Below, one piece after another: positions 8,240 through 17,616 of a DNA stretch of 64,000 nucleotides. The DNA is from Pseudomonas sp. P8_241 (GTDB taxonomy: Bacteria; Pseudomonadota; Gammaproteobacteria; Pseudomonadales; Pseudomonadaceae). The notes below the pieces were generated by a model. That model was not told the DNA's origin and made no database searches. It saw only the letters and a program-made list of their open reading frames with translations. The DNA lies in NCBI RefSeq assembly GCF_034008315.1, contig NZ_CP125377.1, positions 5,706,501 to 5,770,500 on the forward strand. Direction: 5' to 3'. The translations under genes and the position numbers were made by a program. Within the stretch, counting starts at the first letter, position 1. Each line of letters starts with the position of its first letter.

Positions 8240-8965
8240 TTAGCGGGCGAGCCAGATCAGGGAGGCGAACCGACCGGTGCGAGGGGCACGGCGATAGGAA
8301 AAGAATCGTGGGTCGGTCACGGTGCAGAAACCGCCACCGTAGACAGCGGTGACGCCGCGAGCTGCCAGACGCAGACGTGCAAGCAGATAGATGTCGGCCA
8401 TGAACTTGCCGGGGTTTTGGCTCGGCACAAAGGCTTCAGCCGCTTGCGGCAACTGGTGCACGAAGGTTTCACGCACTTCCGGGCCGACTTCAAAGGCTTG
8501 TGGGCCGATGGCTGGACCGAGCCAGACCAATACTTCTGCTGGTGGCACCGCCAGACTGTCGAGGGTGGCTTCCAGCACGCCCGCCGCCAACCCGCGCCAA
8601 CCGGCATGGGCCGCCGCTACACGAGTGCCGGCGCGGTCGCAAAACAGCGCAGGCAGGCAATCGGCCGTCATCGCCGCGCAGGCGATCCCCGGTGTTGATG
8701 TCCAGCTGGCATCAGCCGTATCCACCCGACCCGGATCAGCATGGGCCACGACAATGCCGTGGACCTGCTGCAACCAGGCCGGTTGAACGGAGAAATGCTC
8801 GGTCAGACGACGGCGATTCTCGGCGACGGCTTCAGGGCTGTCGTCGACATGATCGCCGAGGTTGAGGCTGTCGAACGGCGCCAGACTGACGCCGCCCGCA
8901 CGGGTGGTGACACAGGCTTTGACCCCGGCCGGCGTGGGCCAGTCAGGAATCAGCCAGTCACTCAT
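8240..8965 (-). CDS. pgeF: Peptidoglycan editing factor PgeF (YfiH/laccase-domain)
   Basis: A 241-residue cytoplasmic protein of the YfiH family, once called polyphenol oxidase. Its E. coli relative removes wrongly incorporated L-Ser from UDP-MurNAc peptides. The metal and catalytic residues are visible in QVHG (H69), ADC (C103) and AHAGWRG (H120). The length is normal. Its ATG overlaps the rluD stop by four bases (ATGA), so the two genes are coupled, as in many proteobacteria. Confidence 0.93.
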   Translation of the reverse strand: MSDWLIPDWPTPAGVKACVTTRAGGVSLAPFDSLNLGDHVDDSPEAVAENRRRLTEHFSVQPAWLQQVHGIVVAHADPGRVDTADASWTSTPGIACAAMTADCLPALFCDRAGTRVAAAHAGWRGLAAGVLEATLDSLAVPPAEVLVWLGPAIGPQAFEVGPEVRETFVHQLPQAAEAFVPSQNPGKFMADIYLLARLRLAARGVTAVYGGGFCTVTDPRFFSYRRAPRTGRFASLIWLAR

Positions 8966-9924
8966 CCGATGAACGCCTCGCGGTCTTGCTTGAGCAGGGT
9001 CAACAGCCAGACGAAGTCTTCCGGCAACGGCGACTCCCAGCTCATGCGCTTACCGGTGGTCGGATGATCCAGTTCCAGGAAACGCGCATGCAGCGCCTGA
9101 CGCGGGAAGTTTTTCAACGACTCGACCATGGTCGGGTTGGCTGCCGGCGGGATACGGAAACGACCGCCGTAGGCAGGATCTCCGACCAACGGGTAGTTGA
9201 TGTGCGCCATGTGTACGCGAATCTGGTGCGTACGGCCGGTTTCCAGCTTCACCCGCACATGAGTGTGGGAGCGGAAGCGCTCGAGCACGCGGTAATGGCT
9301 GACGGCTTGCTTGCCACCTTCCATTACGGCCATGCGCTGGCGTTGCTGGCCGTGACGACCGATCGGCGCGTTGATCTTGCCGCCCGCTGTCACCACACCG
9401 ATCACGATGCATTCATAGATGCGGCTGACGCTGCGGCTCTGCAACTGTGTAACCAGCTGCGTCTGCGCTTGAATGGTCTTGGCCACCACCATCAGACCGG
9501 TGGTGTCCTTGTCCAGACGGTGCACGATACCGGCGCGGGGCACATTGACGATGTCCGGCACGTGGTGCAGCAAGGCATTGAGCAAGGTGCCGTCGGCATG
9601 ACCGGCAGCCGGGTGCACCACCAGGCCCGCAGGCTTGTTGATCACCAGGATGTCGTCGTCTTCATAGACGATGTCCAGGGCAATGTCTTGAGCGACCCAC
9701 TCGCCCTGAGCTTCCTGCTCGGCAGTCAACTCAAGGATGGCGCCACCATGGACGATGTCTCGCGGGCGGATAACCGCCCCATCCACAGTCAGGCGGCCGT
9801 CTTTGATCCAGGCGGAAAGGCGCGAGCGCGAGTGCTCAGCGAATAATTGTGCGGCGACTTGATCGAGGCGTTGGCCGCCCAATTCGGACGGCACCTCTGC
9901 GCGAAGTTCAATTTTATCGGACAT
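8962..9924 (-). CDS. rluD: 23S rRNA pseudouridine synthase RluD
   Basis: A 320-residue enzyme that makes pseudouridines 1911/1915/1917 in helix 69 of 23S rRNA. There is an N-terminal S4 RNA-binding domain (about 13-70), then the catalytic domain with [10 protein letters not shown] (135-144), where D138 is the catalytic Asp. I chose [11 protein letters not shown] as start; an in-frame ATG 21 bases upstream is possible but adds an unconserved stretch. It is first in rluD-pgeF and divergent from bamD. Confidence 0.95.
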   Translation of the reverse strand: MSDKIELRAEVPSELGGQRLDQVAAQLFAEHSRSRLSAWIKDGRLTVDGAVIRPRDIVHGGAILELTAEQEAQGEWVAQDIALDIVYEDDDILVINKPAGLVVHPAAGHADGTLLNALLHHVPDIVNVPRAGIVHRLDKDTTGLMVVAKTIQAQTQLVTQLQSRSVSRIYECIVIGVVTAGGKINAPIGRHGQQRQRMAVMEGGKQAVSHYRVLERFRSHTHVRVKLETGRTHQIRVHMAHINYPLVGDPAYGGRFRIPPAANPTMVESLKNFPRQALHARFLELDHPTTGKRMSWESPLPEDFVWLLTLLKQDREAFIG

Positions 9925-10075
9925 GCTCAGACTAGGCGTCGGCACAGCTTTTGGTTTCGGCTGCGCGCTTGTGGTTAAATACGGCGTCTTTTGCCCCGAG
10001 GCTATTCAACGGGGCGCTCATCATAACAGGACGGCCACGCCCAAGACAGCGGCCGTCATAGGGACGCAAGCCGCC

Positions 10076-11098
10076 ATGCAAGTGAAACACCTGCTGCTGA
10101 TCGCCATCCTCGCATTGACCGCTGCTTGCTCATCGAAGGAAGTCGTAGACGAAAACCTGAGTGAAGTCGAGTTGTACCAACAGGCTCAAAACGACCTGGA
10201 CAACAACAACTACTCCAGCGCCACCACCAAGCTGAAGGCTCTGGAATCGCGTTATCCGTTCGGTCGCTATGCCGACCAGGCGCAACTTGAGCTCATCTAC
10301 GCCAACTACAAGAACATCGAGCCAGAGGCAGCCAAGTCTGCCGCAGAGCGCTTCATTCGCTTGCACCCACAGCATCCGAACGTGGATTACGCGTACTACC
10401 TCAAGGGCCTGACATCTTTCGATCAGGACGTTGGCCTGCTGTCGCGCTTCCTGCCGCTGGACATGACCAAGCGTGACCCAGGTGCCGCGCGTGACTCGTA
10501 CAACGAGTTCGCCCAACTGACCAGCCGCTTTCCCAACAGCCGTTACTCGCCTGACGCCAAGCAGCGCATGATTTACCTGCGCAATCTGCTGGCGGCCTAC
10601 GAAATTCACGTTGCCAACTACTACTTGACTCGCCAGGCCTACGTTGCCGCTGCGAATCGTGGCCGTTATGTCGTGGAAAACTTTCAGGAAACCCCTTCTG
10701 TCGGTGACGGCCTGGCGGTGATGACCGAGGCTTACCAGCGCCTGCATCTGGATGAGCTGGCGACCACCAGCCTGGAAACCCTGAAACTCAACTACCCGAA
10801 CCATCCAAGTCTGGTAGACGGCCAGTTCGTACCGTCGATGGCGGAAGCCGACAACCGTTCGTGGCTGAGCAAGGCAACCCTGGGTCTCATCGAGTCGCGT
10901 CCACCACTGCCACCGGGTGAAACCCGTGCCAACCAGGATGTGCAGAAGCAGTTCCAGGAAGCCAAGGACGCGATTCCTAACGAGCTCAAGCCAAAAGACG
11001 CAGAAGGCGATGTGATAGAGGAAGAAAATCACGAAGCTGAAGGCAACAACGACGACCGTTCGTGGTTCAGCTACATGACCTTCGGTGTGTTCGACTGA
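10076..11098 (+). CDS. bamD: Outer-membrane assembly lipoprotein BamD
   Basis: A 340-residue lipoprotein of the BAM complex that, with BamA, inserts beta-barrel proteins into the outer membrane. The signal peptide [18 protein letters not shown] ends in lipobox LTAAC with the modified Cys at 18; Ser at +2 predicts outer-membrane sorting. TPR-like repeats occupy about residues 30-260, followed by an acidic C-terminal tail. The start was placed at the lipoprotein signal; the open frame extends 153 bases further upstream but is not signal-like. A terminator follows directly. Confidence 0.95.
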   Translation: MQVKHLLLIAILALTAACSSKEVVDENLSEVELYQQAQNDLDNNNYSSATTKLKALESRYPFGRYADQAQLELIYANYKNIEPEAAKSAAERFIRLHPQHPNVDYAYYLKGLTSFDQDVGLLSRFLPLDMTKRDPGAARDSYNEFAQLTSRFPNSRYSPDAKQRMIYLRNLLAAYEIHVANYYLTRQAYVAAANRGRYVVENFQETPSVGDGLAVMTEAYQRLHLDELATTSLETLKLNYPNHPSLVDGQFVPSMAEADNRSWLSKATLGLIESRPPLPPGETRANQDVQKQFQEAKDAIPNELKPKDAEGDVIEEENHEAEGNNDDRSWFSYMTFGVFD

Positions 11099-11115
11099 CA
11101 CCTCGGGTGTACAAA

Positions 11116-11146
11116 AAGGGAGACTTTCGAGTCTCCCTTTTTTATG
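11116..11146 (+). terminator. Intrinsic terminator after bamD
   Basis: AAAGGGAGACTTTCGAGTCTCCC followed by TTTTTT; the stem is GGGAGACT/AGTCTCCC. Confidence 0.9.
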
Positions 11147-11222
11147 TCAGCGTTTTATTAGGCTGTGCGCCTGTCAGGTCCTTGGCTAAACTGGCGGTTC
11201 ATCCGCCATAAAGCAGCTCACC

Positions 11223-11456
11223 ATGCTTCGTCTATTGTTCTGGATTGCCCTGATTGCCGCTGCAGTATGGTTCTGGCGCAAGTTCAAGGGTCAGTCCTCT
11301 GCCCCCAAATCTCCTGGCGAGCGAGAAGCCGCGCCCATGGTCCGTTGCGCCCATTGCGGCGTCCACCTGCCCCGCGACCGCGCTTTGAACCTGGAACAAC
11401 AATGGTATTGCAGCCAGGCTCATCTCGAGCAAGGCCCAGGCTCCAGTGACCGCTGA
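11223..11456 (+). CDS. PP0621-family small membrane-anchored zinc-ribbon protein
   Basis: A 77-residue protein with an N-terminal membrane helix (residues 2-18), a basic linker, and a likely zinc site made of C42, C45, C63 and H67. It is a conserved companion of pilS in pseudomonads; the function is unknown. Its stop lies 8 bases inside pilS, which starts at GTG, so expression of the two is coupled. A link with type IV pilus regulation is suggested only by position. Confidence 0.8.
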   Translation: MLRLLFWIALIAAAVWFWRKFKGQSSAPKSPGEREAAPMVRCAHCGVHLPRDRALNLEQQWYCSQAHLEQGPGSSDR

Positions 11457-13032
11457 GAGAATCAGTCCCGGCGGCAAACAGGCCCGCCGCCTGCTGCGCC
11501 TCTATCATCTCTACCGCTTGACCATCGGCATTACCCTGGTGCTGGTCTCCAGTAACATTGATACCCCGCTGCTGACATCTGCCAACGATGCTTTATTGCG
11601 CCGTGGCAGTTGGCTGTATCTGGTCCTGAATATTTTGCTGGTGGCGCTTCCTGGAAACACGCGCCGGCACGGGCAATTGTTCAGTCTGGCGCTGGTCGAC
11701 GTCCTGTTGCTGAGCGGCCTGTTCTACGCCGCCGGTGGTGTGGCCAGCGCCATCGGCAATCTTCTGGTCGTATCGGTGGCCATCAGCAATACCCTGTTGC
11801 GAAGGCGCATCGGCCTATTGATTGCAGCTGTCGGTGCGCTTGGTATCGTCGGCTTCAGCTTTCTCCTGAGCCTCACCCATGCGGCCAGCGCCAATGATTA
11901 CCTGCAAGCGGGCACGCTCGGCACCCTGTGCTTTGTAGCAGCACTGTTGGTGCAAGGCCTGACCCGGCGCGTCGAAGTCAGCGAAAGCCTGGCCGAACAG
12001 CGGGCCAGCGAAGTGGCTGGCCTCGAAACCCTCAACGCCCTGATCCTGCAACGCATGCGCACCGGCATTCTCGTGCTTGATGAACAGCGATACGTGCAAC
12101 TGGCCAATCACAGCGCCCTGACCTTGCTCGGTTGTGCCCTCATCCAAAGCCGCCGAATCGACGACTGCGCTCCTGCCTTGGTCGAGCGTTTGCAACGCTG
12201 GCTCGACAATCCGGTTCGCCGCCCCCAGAGCCTTAAGATCGAAAGTAACGGCCTGGAATTGCAACCTAGCTTCATTGCACTGGACCAGAGCCCACAACAC
12301 CAGACACTGGTCTTTCTCGAAGACCTTGCCCACATCGCGCAACAGGCTCAGCAACTGAAACTCGCAGGGTTGGGTCGCCTGACCGCGAGCATCTCCCATG
12401 AAATCCGCAATCCGCTGGGTGCCATCAGTCATGCTGCACAACTGTTACGTGAATCAGAGGAACTGAACGCTGCCGATCGACGTCTGACGCAGATTATTCA
12501 AGATCACTCCCAACGCATGAATCGAGTCATCGAAAACGTCCTGCAACTGTCTCGCCGCGAAAAAACTGTGCCGCAACGGCTCGACTTGAAGCCATGGCTG
12601 GAACAATTCGTGGCCGATGCCCGCGAAGAAATAGCCCAAAACCAGAAGATTCACTTGAACATCGGTGCCGGCAATTTCAAAACCCTGATGGACCCGAATC
12701 AGTTGAACCAGATTCTCGGTAATTTGTTAAACAATGCGTGGCGCCATAACACCCGTGACCAGGAAAACGCGAAAGTCTGGCTTGATCTGTTCATCGACCG
12801 CGACACCCAACTGCCAACCCTCGATATCCTCGACAACGGCCCCGGCGTAGCGCCGGAGCTTCAAACGCATCTGTTCGAACCTTTCTTCACTTCCAGCCCA
12901 CAAGGCACAGGCCTGGGGCTTTATCTGTCCCGTGAGCTGTGCGAAAGCAATCAGGCCGGCCTGGACTTCAAGGCACGCCAAGAGGGCGGCTGCTTTCGCA
13001 TCATCTTTGCTCACGAACGGAAACAAATTTGA
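11446..13032 (+). CDS. pilS: Two-component sensor histidine kinase PilS
   Basis: A 528-residue inner-membrane kinase. Six hydrophobic segments fill residues 20-172, a PAS-like region follows (about 190-300), then HisKA with the phosphoacceptor in SHEIRNPLG (H318) and an HATPase domain with N box NQILGNLLNNAWRH, G1 DNGPGV and G2 GTGLGLYLSRE. PilS senses pilin in the membrane in P. aeruginosa and controls PilR. It begins at GTG inside the end of the previous gene, and its TGA overlaps the TTG start of pilR. Confidence 0.93.
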   Translation: MTAERISPGGKQARRLLRLYHLYRLTIGITLVLVSSNIDTPLLTSANDALLRRGSWLYLVLNILLVALPGNTRRHGQLFSLALVDVLLLSGLFYAAGGVASAIGNLLVVSVAISNTLLRRRIGLLIAAVGALGIVGFSFLLSLTHAASANDYLQAGTLGTLCFVAALLVQGLTRRVEVSESLAEQRASEVAGLETLNALILQRMRTGILVLDEQRYVQLANHSALTLLGCALIQSRRIDDCAPALVERLQRWLDNPVRRPQSLKIESNGLELQPSFIALDQSPQHQTLVFLEDLAHIAQQAQQLKLAGLGRLTASISHEIRNPLGAISHAAQLLRESEELNAADRRLTQIIQDHSQRMNRVIENVLQLSRREKTVPQRLDLKPWLEQFVADAREEIAQNQKIHLNIGAGNFKTLMDPNQLNQILGNLLNNAWRHNTRDQENAKVWLDLFIDRDTQLPTLDILDNGPGVAPELQTHLFEPFFTSSPQGTGLGLYLSRELCESNQAGLDFKARQEGGCFRIIFAHERKQI

Positions 13033-14366
13033 ATACCGGCACACGGAAAAAAGTATTGGTCGTCGACGACGAGCCGGACATTCGCGAACTCCTGGAAATT
13101 ACTCTGGGACGAATGAAACTCGATACGTTCAGCGCCCGCAATGTCGCCGAGGCTCTGGCTCTGCTGAAGCGCGAAACCTTCGATTTGTGCCTGACCGACA
13201 TGCGCTTGCCGGACGGTACCGGCCTTGAGCTCGTGCAGCACATCCAACAATTTTATCCACAGGTGCCGGTGGCAATGATCACTGCCTATGGCAGCCTGGA
13301 CACCGCGATCAGCGCACTCAAGGCCGGGGCCTTCGACTTCCTGACCAAACCGGTGGACCTCACACGCCTGCGTGAACTGGTCACCAGTGCCCTGCTGCTT
13401 CCCCTTGCCGGCGTCGCCATTGACCGACGCCTGCTCGGTAATTCGTTGCCCATGCGCACTCTGCGCAAGCACATCACTAAACTGGCCCGTAGTCAGGCAC
13501 CGGTTTACATCAGCGGTGAATCCGGTAGCGGCAAAGAATTAGTCGCGCGCCTGATCCATGACCAAGGCCCCCGCGGCGGCCAACCGTTCGTCCCGATCAA
13601 TTGCGGAGCGATCCCGTCGGAGCTGATGGAAAGCGAGTTTTTTGGCCATCGCAAAGGCAGCTTCAGCGGCGCCATGGAAGATAAACCCGGCCTGTTCCAG
13701 GCGGCCCAGGGCGGCACTCTTTTCCTTGACGAAGTGGCTGATTTACCGCTGGCGATGCAGGTGAAACTGTTACGTGCCATTCAGGAAAAAGCCGTGCGCA
13801 GTGTCGGTGGGCAGCAGGAAACGGTAGTTGACGTGCGCATCCTTTGCGCTACGCACAAGGACTTGAATGCGGAAGTTGCTGCCGAGCGCTTTCGACAGGA
13901 TCTGTATTACCGCTTGAACGTCATAGAGCTGCCAGTCCCCCCTTTGCGCGAACGACGCGATGACATCGAAGCACTGTCCAGCCACATGCTGAAACGCCTC
14001 GCCGCCAACACCGGTCAAGCGGAGGTAAAACTCCATCCGCAAGCCCTCGACGTGCTCAAAAGCTACCGTTTCCCCGGCAATGTCCGGGAACTGGAAAACA
14101 TGCTCGAGCGAGCGCATACGCTATGCGAAAACAAGCAGATCGAAGCCGGCGACCTGCGCCTGGCCGAAGGCAATTGCGCTGTTGGAGATGGCCTGCCAGA
14201 CCTGACTCAGATCCACAATCTGGAAGCCTACCTGGAAAACGTCGAACGCCAGTTACTGCTTCAGGCATTGGAGCAAACCCGCTGGAACCGCACGGCGGCG
14301 GCTCAGCGGCTGAACCTTTCATTCAGGTCGATGCGTTACCGACTGAAGAAACTGGGGCTGGATTAA
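13029..14366 (+). CDS. pilR: Sigma-54-dependent response regulator PilR
   Basis: A 445-residue NtrC-type activator. Receiver domain with acidic pocket DD at 13-14 and phosphoacceptor D57; AAA+ domain with Walker A GESGSGKE (163-170), Walker B TLFLDEVADL, and the sigma-54 contact loop GSFSGA (210-215); Fis-type helix-turn-helix at the C-terminus (WNRTAAAQRLNLSFRSMRYR). The start is most likely the TTG overlapping the pilS stop; the open frame upstream lies inside pilS. The contact loop has Ser where GAFTGA has its key Thr. The usual target is the major pilin promoter, which is not in this window. Confidence 0.93.
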   Translation: MNTGTRKKVLVVDDEPDIRELLEITLGRMKLDTFSARNVAEALALLKRETFDLCLTDMRLPDGTGLELVQHIQQFYPQVPVAMITAYGSLDTAISALKAGAFDFLTKPVDLTRLRELVTSALLLPLAGVAIDRRLLGNSLPMRTLRKHITKLARSQAPVYISGESGSGKELVARLIHDQGPRGGQPFVPINCGAIPSELMESEFFGHRKGSFSGAMEDKPGLFQAAQGGTLFLDEVADLPLAMQVKLLRAIQEKAVRSVGGQQETVVDVRILCATHKDLNAEVAAERFRQDLYYRLNVIELPVPPLRERRDDIEALSSHMLKRLAANTGQAEVKLHPQALDVLKSYRFPGNVRELENMLERAHTLCENKQIEAGDLRLAEGNCAVGDGLPDLTQIHNLEAYLENVERQLLLQALEQTRWNRTAAAQRLNLSFRSMRYRLKKLGLD

Positions 14367-14372
14367 GCATTA

Positions 14373-14445
14373 AAGATCACAGCCTTCGACAGCTCCTACA
14401 TGGAAAACACATTCCTATGCAGGAGCTGCCCAAGGCTGCGATCTT
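14373..14445. repeat. REP-like inverted repeat
   Basis: AAGATCACAGCCTTCGACAGCTCCTAC and a matching complement (GGAGCTGCC..AAGGCTGCGATCTT) lie between the convergent pilR and thiO genes. This is the 'GATCGCAGCCTTCGGCAGCTCCTAC' type of hairpin and may also help transcription end. Confidence 0.8.
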
Positions 14446-14456
14446 TTGACTTTACT

Positions 14457-15557
14457 TCAGATCCGACCGCTCGGCGCATACGGCGCAGGATCGATAATCG
14501 GCACCCGGCCCAGCATCACATCAGCAAACAACTGGCACGAGGCTGGCGCCAGCACCAACCCGTTACGGTAGTGCCCACAGTTGAGCCACAGCCCGTCAAA
14601 TCCCGGCACGCGACCGATGTAGGGAATGCCCTCAGGTGAACCTGGGCGTAGACCAGCCCAATGCCCAACCACTTCGGCGTCGGCCAGTGCCGGAATCAAT
14701 TCCACCGCCGACGCTTTCAGACTTTCCAGTGCCGGCCCGGTGGGCGTCTTGTCATAGCCTTCATGCTCCAGCGTGCTGCCAATCAGGATATGTCCATCGC
14801 GCCGGGGAATTGCATAACGTCCCTTGGCCAGGACCATGCTCGGCAAGAAGTCAGCCGCGCACTTGTAGAGAATCATCTGCCCTTTTACCGGTTCGACAGG
14901 CAATTGCAGACCCAGGTTCTTGAGCAAATCACCGCTCCAGGCACCCGCAGTCAGGACCACTTGATCCCCATGGATCGCCCCCATGGCAGTTTGCACGCCA
15001 AGCACTTTATCGCCGTCACGAACAAAACCGCTGACTTCACACTGCTCATGAATTGTCACGTTTGGCAGCGCCTGCAATGCAGCCTTCAGCGACTTCACAA
15101 GGCGTGGATTACGCACATTGGCCACGTCGGCCATGTAGATCGCCCGGGAAAAACCACCACCCAACACCGGCACCGCGTCGTGAGCCGCCGAGATATCCAC
15201 AGCACTCAAAGGACGATTTTCCCGGACAGCCCATGCCAGCGCTTCAGCCTCGTCATCCAGATCCAGCCAGTACAGCCCGGTGGTATGCACTTCAGGATCG
15301 ACGCCCGTCGCTGCAAACAATTGCGCGCCCAGCTGTGGATAAAAATCCTGCGACCAATGAGCCAGCGCTGTGACTGCCGGACTGTAGCGCCACGGGTAAA
15401 GCGGCGAAACGATCCCGCCGCCGGCCCATGAAGATTCCTGGCCGACGCTCGAACGATCCAGCAGCACAATATTCTGTCCTTCGGATGCCAGATTGAAGGC
15501 CGTCAGCAAACCAATCACCCCGCCGCCGACAATCACCACTTGCTGTTGCCTGGTCAT
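14457..15557 (-). CDS. thiO: Glycine oxidase ThiO
   Basis: A 366-residue FAD enzyme of the D-amino-acid oxidase family that oxidises glycine to the imine used for the thiazole ring of thiamine. The FAD motif VVIVGGGVIGLLTAFNLA is at the N-terminus and the C-terminal GHYRNGLVLAP segment is typical. I start it at MTRQQQVV; an ATG 12 bases earlier is also possible. It sits convergent to pilR and upstream of no thi gene, a position also seen in P. aeruginosa. The substrate is inferred from family and length. Confidence 0.88.
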   Translation of the reverse strand: MTRQQQVVIVGGGVIGLLTAFNLASEGQNIVLLDRSSVGQESSWAGGGIVSPLYPWRYSPAVTALAHWSQDFYPQLGAQLFAATGVDPEVHTTGLYWLDLDDEAEALAWAVRENRPLSAVDISAAHDAVPVLGGGFSRAIYMADVANVRNPRLVKSLKAALQALPNVTIHEQCEVSGFVRDGDKVLGVQTAMGAIHGDQVVLTAGAWSGDLLKNLGLQLPVEPVKGQMILYKCAADFLPSMVLAKGRYAIPRRDGHILIGSTLEHEGYDKTPTGPALESLKASAVELIPALADAEVVGHWAGLRPGSPEGIPYIGRVPGFDGLWLNCGHYRNGLVLAPASCQLFADVMLGRVPIIDPAPYAPSGRI

Positions 15558-15614
15558 GTTCTGATCCAACCATTCATTAGACAGAGGGCAAAAAAAAGCG
15601 CCCGAAAAAGGAAC

Positions 15615-16016
15615 TCAACGACCCCAGCAATCCTTGCTGGTCAGGCCGGAGGCGGCGTTGACCATGCTGCGCACCCCGGTGTTGGTGATCGTGAAATCAC
15701 CACACTTGTCTGTGGCCATGCTGGTGTCAGCCTTGCGCACTGCCGTCAGCAGGAAGGTCTGGTCAGTCAGGGTAGCTGTGATCGTGTAGTAGTCATTACC
15801 GCCGCTCAGACCGGCAGCACCGGTGTAGGCATTTTTCTGCGAATAGAAGCGCTCAAGGATCTGCGCCTGTTCAGATAGCAGCCCGGCCACTTCGGCACGT
15901 CGGCCTTTCTGCAGATATTCGGTAAAGCTCGGTGCTGCAATGGTCATGACAATACCGATGATCGCGATCACGATCATGATTTCGATCAGGGTAAATCCAC
16001 GGTTGAATCTCTGCAT
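15615..16016 (-). CDS. pilE: Type IV minor pilin PilE
   Basis: A 133-residue type IV pilin. Class III leader MQRFNRG is cut by prepilin peptidase before F8, with Glu at mature position 5 (FTLIE) and a hydrophobic N-terminal helix to about residue 33. There is a Cys pair near the C-terminus (CGDF...DCWG) forming the D-loop. It is the last gene of the minus-strand minor pilin operon. It belongs to the complex that primes pilus assembly at the inner membrane and sits at the pilus tip. Confidence 0.9.
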   Translation of the reverse strand: MQRFNRGFTLIEIMIVIAIIGIVMTIAAPSFTEYLQKGRRAEVAGLLSEQAQILERFYSQKNAYTGAAGLSGGNDYYTITATLTDQTFLLTAVRKADTSMATDKCGDFTITNTGVRSMVNAASGLTSKDCWGR

Positions 16017-16030
16017 ACCTCAACGCTCAC

Positions 16031-16447
16031 TTACTGTATTTGTCGCCACATGATGCGACGGCTGACGCCGCCGGATTTTTCCACCCCTAGGGTGTTGTCG
16101 CCACTGGAATCACTGCCGATCCCGGTCGCGTCATTGTCGATGGCAGTCGCGTCTTCTCCGACAAAGATCACGCCGCTGGAAATCGCATCGGGATTATCGA
16201 TCACGCCATCGTCGTTGCTGTCGAGCATCTTACCGCTGAACGCCTCGGGCAGGTTCAGGCAGATTGGCCGCAACCCTACGCTGACATGATAAAAACCGTA
16301 CCAATTACCCGCAGCCAAACACCGCTCCCGATTCAGGGCTGGCGTGTTCGGCAGCGTAAACGACCAGGCGGGAACTGTAAGACACACCCCCAAAACAACA
16401 CCGCACACTCGCGGCCAAAGCCCGGCACGCAGTTCAGTACTTCGCAT
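16031..16447 (-). CDS. Small secreted protein with an EF-hand-like loop, in the pilY1/pilY2 position
   Basis: A 138-residue protein I do not recognise. It has an N-terminal signal peptide (hydrophobic 14-28, likely cut after PAWS), one Cys pair (C43, C63), and an EF-hand/dockerin-like loop DSNDDGVIDNPD (76-87) with D1, N3, D5, D9 and D12 all present. A Gly/Asp/Ser-rich tail ends in RRIMWRQIQ. It overlaps the pilX end by 14 bases and precedes pilE by 14 bases, so it is part of the pilin operon. In P. aeruginosa this place holds the large calcium-binding adhesin pilY1 and pilY2. It may be a reduced functional replacement or a relic of the PilY1 C-terminus. Confidence 0.75.
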   Translation of the reverse strand: MRSTELRAGLWPRVCGVVLGVCLTVPAWSFTLPNTPALNRERCLAAGNWYGFYHVSVGLRPICLNLPEAFSGKMLDSNDDGVIDNPDAISSGVIFVGEDATAIDNDATGIGSDSSGDNTLGVEKSGGVSRRIMWRQIQ

Positions 16448-16898
16448 AGATGCTCTCCACCACGCTGCGAGAATGTCCGGTGATACCTACTGCTGTTACC
16501 CGATATAGAGTCGCTGGCGTGTTGATCGGCACATTCACGGCATCCCGGACAGGTCCTAAATTTTGCACACCATAAAAGCCATTGCCGGATGCAATCCAGG
16601 TCACCCCCGACGTGGAGTTGAACCCTGCAGCGGTAATGGTCGACGACTCGGTCGGCGGCGTGCATTGGCGAGTACTGCTGCAAACATGCAGTGAATAGTT
16701 TTTTTGCTGCACTGCGCTTTCGCCAACCCTGAGCACCGCTTCAGCACCCTGAAAAGATTGATTACGCAATGCCACACTACCGGCCATTTTTTCCTGCAGC
16801 GTAGCGCTCTGCATTGACGAAATGCCGATCAGCGTCAGCAACAGCAAAAACACCAGACTAATCAGCAGCGCCATGCCGCGCTCGGATTGGCAACTCAT
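16434..16898 (-). CDS. pilX: Type IV minor pilin assembly protein PilX
   Basis: A 154-residue minor pilin. Leader MSCQSERG is followed by a hydrophobic helix (MALLISLVFLLLLTLIG), without Glu at +5, as expected for PilX. GAEAVLR in the helix is typical of the family. The start at MSCQSERG is 12 bases after the pilW reading frame ends (overlap region 16898-16909); the longer open frame lies inside pilW. It is needed with FimU, PilV, PilW and PilE for the tip complex that normally carries PilY1. Confidence 0.88.
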   Translation of the reverse strand: MSCQSERGMALLISLVFLLLLTLIGISSMQSATLQEKMAGSVALRNQSFQGAEAVLRVGESAVQQKNYSLHVCSSTRQCTPPTESSTITAAGFNSTSGVTWIASGNGFYGVQNLGPVRDAVNVPINTPATLYRVTAVGITGHSRSVVESIYAKY

Positions 16899-16908
16899 TG
16901 ACACTCCC

Positions 16909-17616
16909 TCACAACAAGCGATTGCGCAAGGCGGCAACCACATGGAAGGTTTGATCACGGACCCTGTTGCCGGGGTCATGAAGCGTCAGCGTCAAACGAA
17001 CGCTGCGGATTCGCGCCGGGTCCGACGGGTTGCTGCTGTAACTGGAAACGCCAATGTCAGTGGCGGACCTGGCGAGACCGAAGCTCACATCGAACGCACC
17101 GACATTATCTACCAGCACTTGTTGCGGGCCCTCTCCACTCCCCATCGTCAACTCGTTATTGCTGACGCCGTAAATCACCCGTCGAATCGGAAATGCCAAC
17201 TGCCCGGGCGCCGCAGTCTGCGCATCGCTATACGCCGTTGCGCTGTTGCGACAATCGGAAATCACTGTCCAGGTGGGTGCGCCTCCATTACTGCCGACAT
17301 CTGCCGTCACCAGGGTCAACTTGCGGGCGGCGTTATCCCAACGGACCGGTGTCATCTGGTTTGCCTTGAAGTCCTTTTTTTTACTTGAGTCGGTAATCGT
17401 CCCCAGGCAGCCGAACATGCCGACCATGCGGATTTCCTGAATCATTTTGCTCAGCACGAAACGCGCATCTTCTTGCAGGGTGGCCGAGACGTTCTGGCTG
17501 ACAAAGGTATTTTTGGAAGCGATGAACACCTGTACCACGCCGAGCACCACAACCAGGCTCAGTGCCAGGGCGATCAGCAACTCGATCAGGCCAAAACCTT
17601 TACTGGTGTGGCTCAT
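16909..17616 (-). CDS. pilW: Type IV minor pilin PilW
   Basis: A 235-residue minor pilin. Leader MSHTSKG is cut before F8 with Glu at +5 (FGLIE), followed by a 25-residue hydrophobic helix. The family segment TLQEDARFVLSKMIQEIRMVGMFGC is present near residue 43-67. The ATG overlaps the pilV stop by four bases. The length is close to that of PilW from other pseudomonads. Confidence 0.9.
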   Translation of the reverse strand: MSHTSKGFGLIELLIALALSLVVVLGVVQVFIASKNTFVSQNVSATLQEDARFVLSKMIQEIRMVGMFGCLGTITDSSKKKDFKANQMTPVRWDNAARKLTLVTADVGSNGGAPTWTVISDCRNSATAYSDAQTAAPGQLAFPIRRVIYGVSNNELTMGSGEGPQQVLVDNVGAFDVSFGLARSATDIGVSSYSSNPSDPARIRSVRLTLTLHDPGNRVRDQTFHVVAALRNRLL

